From positions 2,949 to 14,271 of the forward strand of contig PEUR01000106.1 of assembly GCA_002780675.1 (NCBI GenBank): DNA of 11,323 nt. Reading direction: 5' to 3'. A model generated the notes under the pieces. That model was not told where the DNA came from. It made no database searches and saw nothing but the letters and a program-made list of their open reading frames with translations. How positions within the stretch are numbered: the first letter of the stretch is position 1; every line of letters begins with the position of its first letter. A program made the translations under genes and the position numbers. This document shows positions 7,166 through 11,323 of the stretch, one piece after another. Origin of the DNA: Gallionellales bacterium CG03_land_8_20_14_0_80_55_15. GTDB lineage: Bacteria; Pseudomonadota; Gammaproteobacteria; Burkholderiales; Gallionellaceae.

Positions 7166-8262
7166 GATGGGTCAAACCTCCGCATTGCCAAACCGCAGGC
7201 AACAATCAGTGCCGGTGCGTCAGCCTGTAATTGGCGGGGCTTGATTCGGCTGGACAACGTCATCAATGCAAACGGATTGGCCACCATGGTACTTACCTGA
7301 GTTCTTGTCGCTACCGCATCATCCAGCCCCGGCAATACCGAACTGCCGCCAGCCAACACAATATAATCAACTTCGTTGTAATGCGAAGAAGTAAAGAAAA
7401 ACTGCAAGGCGCGCGCTATCTCCATGACCAGACTATCGCGGAAGGGTATCAGCACATCACTCTCGTAATTGTCCGGCAAACCACCGTTACGCTTGGCCGA
7501 TTCTGCCTGTTCCTGCGTCAGACTGAACATGGTTTGAATTTGCTGCGTTAATTGCTCACCGCCAATTTGCTGATCACGCGTGTAAACCGATTGTCCATTA
7601 CGCAGTACGTTCACACTCATCGTAGTCGCGCCAATATCAATCAGTGCCACGCATTTATCGTCAGCCTGCTCTGGCAACTGCGCTCGTATTTGTGAAAAGG
7701 CGGTTTCTGCCGCAAAAAGCTCTACATCTACCACGACAACTTTAAGCCCTGCCGCCTCCGCCGCTGCCACTCTGTCTTCAACATTTGCCTTGCGCGAGGC
7801 TGCCAGCAACACTTCCAATTCATCCTCATTGCCAGGTGCCGGCCCTAACACCTGAAAATCCAGATTGACCTCTTCCAGCGCAAAAGGGATATATTGGTTC
7901 GCCTCGGACTCGACCTGAAACTCCAGATCTTCCTCGCTCATGCCCGCAGGTAACAGAATTTTTTTAGTAATAACGGCAGCAGCAGGAAGCGCAACAGCAA
8001 CGTTCTTGATTCGCGTCCCCAGACGTTTATAGGCTCGTTGCAACGTCTCCGCAAGCGCATCCAGGTTGTTGATATTGCCATCGCTGACCGCGTCTTTCGG
8101 CAAAGCCTCAATGGCATAGCACTCAACGGTGTATGAACCGTTGTTGGGTAACTGACTTAACTCGACCAGCTTGACTGAGGATGAGCTTATATCCACCCCA
8201 ATCAGGGGTGGCATTTTGGTCTGGAGAAAATCCAGCAATTCATCAAAATTCACTTTGGACAT
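7162..8262 (-). CDS. pilM: Type IV pilus actin-like assembly protein PilM
   Basis: PilM is a cytoplasmic ATP-binding protein with the FtsA/MreB actin-like fold. It docks onto the N-terminal tail of PilN and connects the alignment complex to the pilus motor side. In 366 residues the nucleotide-binding motifs are visible: phosphate-1 GVDISSSSVK (22-31), phosphate-2 ALIDIGATTMSV (206-217) and the adenosine motif LAGGSSVLPG (303-312). Length is normal for the family, with a short N-terminal helix before the first strand. It is the first gene of the pilMNOPQ operon and divergent from mrcA. The ribosome site is weak (no clear purine run before the ATG). Confidence 0.96.
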   Translation of the reverse strand: MSKVNFDELLDFLQTKMPPLIGVDISSSSVKLVELSQLPNNGSYTVECYAIEALPKDAVSDGNINNLDALAETLQRAYKRLGTRIKNVAVALPAAAVITKKILLPAGMSEEDLEFQVESEANQYIPFALEEVNLDFQVLGPAPGNEDELEVLLAASRKANVEDRVAAAEAAGLKVVVVDVELFAAETAFSQIRAQLPEQADDKCVALIDIGATTMSVNVLRNGQSVYTRDQQIGGEQLTQQIQTMFSLTQEQAESAKRNGGLPDNYESDVLIPFRDSLVMEIARALQFFFTSSHYNEVDYIVLAGGSSVLPGLDDAVATRTQVSTMVANPFALMTLSSRIKPRQLQADAPALIVACGLAMRRFDPS

Positions 8263-8282
8263 AGACCGTTCGGAGCACTTCC

Positions 8283-8311
8283 GTATAAATTGGATTAAAT
8301 CCTAGCAACAA
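8283..8311 (-). promoter_or_regulatory. Candidate sigma70-type promoter for pilMNOPQ
   Basis: On the minus strand, TTGTTG (8311-8306) and TTATAC (8288-8283) are separated by 17 bases and end about 20 bases before the pilM ATG. Both boxes are imperfect, so this is a best guess in the only region where the operon promoter should lie. The spacer holds the small palindrome GGATTTAATCC. Confidence 0.35.
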
Positions 8312-8331
8312 CTTACATCTGTGTAAAGACG

Positions 8332-8361
8332 TTTTTAGGGGGCGCGATTATCTCGTATAAT
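8332..8361 (+). promoter_or_regulatory. Candidate sigma70-type promoter for mrcA
   Basis: A perfect -10 hexamer TATAAT lies at 8356-8361, about 52 bases before the mrcA ATG. The only -35 candidate, TTTTTA at 8332-8337 with an 18-base spacer, is weak, which suggests low or activated expression. The -10 is embedded in an imperfect palindrome: ATTAT (8347-8351) mirrors ATAAT (8357-8361), and outer GCGCG/CGCGC arms are offset by three C residues. Confidence 0.55.
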
Positions 8362-8375
8362 CCCCGCGCTGGTCG

Positions 8376-8390
8376 AACAATACCATTGTT
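8376..8390 (+). repeat. Small inverted repeat in the mrcA 5' leader
   Basis: AACAAT (8376-8381) and ATTGTT (8385-8390) are exact reverse complements around ACC. A further AACAA at 8402-8406 could pair alternatively with TTGTT at 8386-8390. The leader is AT-rich and lacks a Shine-Dalgarno sequence. The pairing is weak, so an operator or a mild RNA hairpin is possible but unproven. Confidence 0.35.
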
Positions 8391-8413
8391 AATTATTATT
8401 GAACAACTATTCC

Positions 8414-10723
8414 ATGCTTACACGCCGCTGGCTACTTCCCTTTATCGTTCTGCTCACGCTCATTTCGTTGCCGGCATTATTGCTGGGCATCGCGGCGATG
8501 TTAACTTATCCGACCCTGCCCTCACTGGAGGCGCTCACCGATTATCACCCTATTGTTCCATTGCGAATCTACAGTGCGGATGGCGTTTTACTGGGCGAAT
8601 TCGGCAAGGAGCGGCGCGCGCTGGTTAAAATTGCCGACGTGCCCGAATCAATGATACATGCCATTCTGGCAGCGGAAGATGACAGTTTCTATCGGCATGG
8701 CGGCGTTGATTACGCGGGTGTCCTGCGCGCTGCGCTGTCCAACTTTACGTCTGGCGGCACCCATCAAGGCGCGAGTACCATCACCATGCAAGTTGCCCGA
8801 AATTTTTTTCTGACCAAGGAAAAAACCTTTACCCGAAAATTCAATGAGGTATTGTTGGCCTTCAAGATTGAGCACTACCTCAGTAAGGATGAAATTCTTC
8901 AGCTGTACATCAACCAGATTTATCTCGGGCAACGTTCTTACGGTTTCGCTTCTGCCGCGCAAATCTATTACGGCAAACCCCTCAAACAAATATCCATCGC
9001 CGAAGCAGCCATGCTCGCCGGTTTGCCCAAAGCACCTTCAAGCTACAACCCGGTTGTCAACCCAAAACGCGCTCGCTTGCGCCAGCTTTATGTGCTGCGC
9101 CGCATGCAACAACTGTACTACATCAACGCCGAAGAATATGAGCTTGCCAAAAATCAGCCCATCATCACCAAACACGCCAATCAGGAATTTTCCGTCAAGT
9201 CGGACTATTTGACGGAAATGGTACGGCAGGCGGTCTATGAAAAGTATCAAGATGCCACCTATACGAATGGTTACAAGGTCTACACCACGATTCGCCACCA
9301 AGACCAACTGGCCGCCTACCAGGCTGTGCGTAAGGGCGTGCTCGAGTATGACCGCAGGCACGGCTATCGCGGCCCGGAAGGTTTCGTAGACTTGCATCAA
9401 GGCACTAGCGAGGAACTTCTGGATGATGCTCTGCAGGAAGCGACCGAAGGGGATGACTTGCTGCCTGCGGTCGTGCTATCGGCAGTTCCCACCCAGATTA
9501 GTGCTTACACCAAAGGGGGCGAACGAATTATCCTCAACGGAGACGCATTACGATTTGCCCAGCGCGCCCTGAGCGACAAGATTGCATTGAATCAACGTAT
9601 AGTCGCTGGCTCTATCATCCGTGTGCAAAAAAATGAAAAGGGCATCTGGCAGATCAGCCAACTCCCGCAAGTCGAGGCCGCTTTTGTATCGGGGAATCCT
9701 CTCAACGGTGCGATTTACTCGCTGATTGGCGGGTTCGATTTTAACCACAACCAGTTCAACCACATCACCCAGGCGTGGCGGCAACCCGGTTCCAGCTTCA
9801 AACCCTTTATCTATTCCGCAGCGCTTGAAAAGGGCTTTACCCCCGCCACCCTCATCAATGATGCACCGCTGACATTTGGCGCGGCACAGACTGGCAGTGA
9901 GCCATGGGAACCGAAAAATTACGATGGCAAATACGATGGACCGATGCGTATGCGCGAAGCACTCATCCATTCCAAAAACATGGTATCAATACGCATCATG
10001 CAGTCCATCACACCGAAGTACGCGCAGGATTACATCACTAAATTCGGCTTCTCTGCCGACAAACATCCGCCCTATCTCACCACCGCGCTGGGCGCAGGTT
10101 CGGTCACGCCCCTGCAAATGTTGTCGGGTTATTCGGTATTCGCCAATGGCGGTTTCCGTGTTACGCCTTATTTCATTGATCGCATTGAGGATGCGCAAGG
10201 CAATGTGCTCAGCAAAACCGTCCCTACCGTGGCCAATGCAGGCGCGCAACAAGTCATAGACGTGCGCAATGCCTATACCATGGTCAGCATGATGCAGGAC
10301 GTAGTCAAACACGGCACCGGCATACGCGCCATGCAGCTTGGCCGTCAGGATCTGGCGGGTAAAACCGGCACGACCAGCGATTCAATTGATGGCTGGTTTT
10401 GTGGCTTTCAGCCTACCGTGGTCGGTATTGCCTGGATGGGTTTTGATCAGCCGCGCAGCCTGGGGGACAAGGAGACTGGCGGCGGCGTTGCCCTGCCAAT
10501 CTGGATGGACTACATGGGTAAAGTCCTGAAAGATATCCCTCAAGCCGAATACAGCCTGCCGGAAAACATGGTCGTCGCACGCATCAACGCAAGGGGATTG
10601 CTCGACGAAAATGGCACGAGGGAAGAGTATTTTTATCAGGAAAATGTCCCGTCCAAACAATCCGCCCCCCCCCCTAGCGAAGAAGGCCAACCCACAGAAA
10701 CGATCAAGGATCAACTGCTCTGA
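8414..10723 (+). CDS. mrcA: Penicillin-binding protein 1A (bifunctional glycosyltransferase/transpeptidase)
   Basis: This class A PBP polymerises glycan strands from lipid II and cross-links stem peptides in the periplasm. It has 769 residues from the ATG. A membrane anchor lies at about 6-30. The GT51 domain carries the catalytic EDDSF (Glu88), GASTITMQ (119-126), RKFNE (141-145), KDEILQLYINQ (from 158) and RSYG (174-177). An OB-like insert probably spans about 320-420. The transpeptidase has SSFK (Ser460, Lys463), SKN (520-522) and KTGT (650-653). The tail is Pro/Ser/Glu-rich. All catalytic motifs are intact and length is normal. The frame is open to a TTG at 8399, but neither start has a clear ribosome site; the ATG starts directly before the anchor and is preferred. 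A C10 tract lies near the 3' end. It is divergent from pilM, as in many beta- and gammaproteobacteria, and is also called ponA. Confidence 0.97.
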   Translation: MLTRRWLLPFIVLLTLISLPALLLGIAAMLTYPTLPSLEALTDYHPIVPLRIYSADGVLLGEFGKERRALVKIADVPESMIHAILAAEDDSFYRHGGVDYAGVLRAALSNFTSGGTHQGASTITMQVARNFFLTKEKTFTRKFNEVLLAFKIEHYLSKDEILQLYINQIYLGQRSYGFASAAQIYYGKPLKQISIAEAAMLAGLPKAPSSYNPVVNPKRARLRQLYVLRRMQQLYYINAEEYELAKNQPIITKHANQEFSVKSDYLTEMVRQAVYEKYQDATYTNGYKVYTTIRHQDQLAAYQAVRKGVLEYDRRHGYRGPEGFVDLHQGTSEELLDDALQEATEGDDLLPAVVLSAVPTQISAYTKGGERIILNGDALRFAQRALSDKIALNQRIVAGSIIRVQKNEKGIWQISQLPQVEAAFVSGNPLNGAIYSLIGGFDFNHNQFNHITQAWRQPGSSFKPFIYSAALEKGFTPATLINDAPLTFGAAQTGSEPWEPKNYDGKYDGPMRMREALIHSKNMVSIRIMQSITPKYAQDYITKFGFSADKHPPYLTTALGAGSVTPLQMLSGYSVFANGGFRVTPYFIDRIEDAQGNVLSKTVPTVANAGAQQVIDVRNAYTMVSMMQDVVKHGTGIRAMQLGRQDLAGKTGTTSDSIDGWFCGFQPTVVGIAWMGFDQPRSLGDKETGGGVALPIWMDYMGKVLKDIPQAEYSLPENMVVARINARGLLDENGTREEYFYQENVPSKQSAPPPSEEGQPTETIKDQLL
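9189..9218. repeat. Perfect 10-bp inverted repeat inside mrcA
   Basis: TTTCCGTCAA (9189-9198) and TTGACGGAAA (9209-9218) are exact reverse complements separated by ten bases. They lie within codons between the glycosyltransferase and transpeptidase domains. No T-run follows. Confidence 0.65.
10665..10674 (+). repeat. C10 homopolymer in the mrcA C-terminal tail
   Basis: Ten consecutive C residues encode part of Ala-Pro-Pro-Pro in the disordered tail of PBP1A, after the transpeptidase domain. Gain of one C would create TAG at 10675-10677, removing about 16 residues. Loss of one C would carry the frame to TGA at 10740-10742, past the start of the next gene. Tracts of this kind can slip during replication and are also prone to sequencing error. 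Confidence 0.85.
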
Positions 10724-11319
10724 TGCCTCACGTCTCACATGACTCAAGGCGAGACCTGATGCGCGAGCAACTGGCGCATCAGGCTGCCAAACTGATAGCC
10801 GAAGACGGCATCACCGACTTCGCCCTTGCCAAACACAAGGCCGCGCGACAACTGGGAGCTTCCGACACCCAGCACCTGCCCAGCAATCAGGAAATCGAAC
10901 AAGCCCTGCACAGCTATCGCGCCCTGTATCAGCACGACAGCCATCCGGGCATCCTGAACCAACTTCGCCGCGCAGCCCTCGCCGCGATGCAACGGCTGGC
11001 AATATTCAATCCTTACCTCACCGGCTCGGTACTGAGCGGCACGGCTGGCGTAAATTCCGACATCAATCTGATGCTGTTTTCCGACGATGCCAAGGCCGTG
11101 CTGCTGTTCCTGCTCAAGCATAAACTGGAATTCGAGGACGGGGAATGGCGGGTGCGCCTGAACGGACGTGAAGAAACCGTGCCGAGCTACACCCTGACAG
11201 GCGATTCAGGCATACAGACACACATCATCGTGCTGCCCGAAAACGCCCGCCACAGCGGTAGCCGCCACCCGGATACCCATGCGGATATTGCGGCGGTTGA
11301 GGCGTTGCTGGCGGGTTGA
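10723..11319 (+). CDS. Nucleotidyltransferase-like protein of unknown function
   Basis: I do not recognise a characterised family for this 198-residue soluble protein. The N-terminal ~95 residues are Ala/Leu/Gln-rich and predicted helical, with a KHKAARQLG segment. The next part, GSVLSGTAGVNSDINLMLFSDD (from 101), resembles the start of the nucleotidyltransferase fold: a Gly-Ser strand-turn followed by Asp-x-(Asp/Glu). The second acid is replaced (Asp113, Asn115), and no third catalytic acid is obvious in the later strand near THIIVLP, so activity is doubtful. From memory, similar proteins occur in other betaproteobacteria with vague annotations. The ATG overlaps the mrcA stop as TGATG, implying coupling. 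An in-frame ATG at 10759, with AAGG 9 bases upstream, is an alternative start. There is no signal peptide or membrane segment. Confidence 0.75.
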   Translation: MPHVSHDSRRDLMREQLAHQAAKLIAEDGITDFALAKHKAARQLGASDTQHLPSNQEIEQALHSYRALYQHDSHPGILNQLRRAALAAMQRLAIFNPYLTGSVLSGTAGVNSDINLMLFSDDAKAVLLFLLKHKLEFEDGEWRVRLNGREETVPSYTLTGDSGIQTHIIVLPENARHSGSRHPDTHADIAAVEALLAG

Positions 11320-11323
11320 TTTG

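Noticed and set aside
1..11323. Search for mobile elements, CRISPR arrays, tRNA/rRNA, toxin-antitoxin or defence genes
   Set aside because: I saw no terminal inverted repeats with a transposase, no regularly spaced repeats, no RNA-gene-like sequence and no defence-type proteins. The genes form a conserved housekeeping locus.

Overview
The window looks like chromosomal DNA from a betaproteobacterium. The protein sequences and the gene order (ponA/mrcA divergent from pilMNOPQ, then aroK-aroB-dgt) suggest Nitrosomonadales, possibly near Gallionellaceae. That placement rests on remembered synteny and protein style, not on a search. All eight main genes are intact and nearly all the DNA is coding. 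I see no tRNA, rRNA, CRISPR array, insertion sequence or phage gene.

Layout, left to right. At the extreme left edge there may be the first nine codons of another minus-strand gene. A minus-strand metabolic cluster follows, transcribed aroK -> aroB -> dgt: shikimate kinase, 3-dehydroquinate synthase and a dGTPase-like HD hydrolase. The spacing is 14-20 bases between aroK and aroB, and dgt overlaps the end of aroB. A short intergenic region (about 2994-3130) holds an intrinsic terminator for the pil operon and the probable start of aroK transcription. The minus-strand pilM-pilN-pilO-pilP-pilQ operon fills 3131-8262, with each gene overlapping or nearly overlapping the next. It encodes the type IV pilus alignment subcomplex (cytoplasmic PilM, inner-membrane PilN and PilO, lipoprotein PilP) and the outer-membrane secretin PilQ. 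A divergent promoter region (8263-8413) separates it from plus-strand mrcA, the bifunctional penicillin-binding protein 1A. A small nucleotidyltransferase-like gene of unknown role is coupled to mrcA by a TGATG stop-start overlap.

How the genes fit together. PilMNOPQ bridge the envelope to assemble and retract type IV pili, and PBP1A builds the peptidoglycan that the secretin must cross. The aro genes feed aromatic amino acid synthesis and dgt acts on dNTP pools. The neighbourhood matches the E. coli mrcA / hofMNOPQ / aroKB arrangement, with dgt where E. coli carries damX.

I find no clear new biological system; this is mostly a conserved housekeeping locus. The signals most worth a second look are small: an 11-bp perfect inverted repeat inside dgt at the edge of its conserved core, a C10 homopolymer near the end of mrcA that could slip and change coupling to the next gene, a palindrome over the mrcA -10 box, a duplicated start-codon context at dgt, and the orphan nucleotidyltransferase-like gene.
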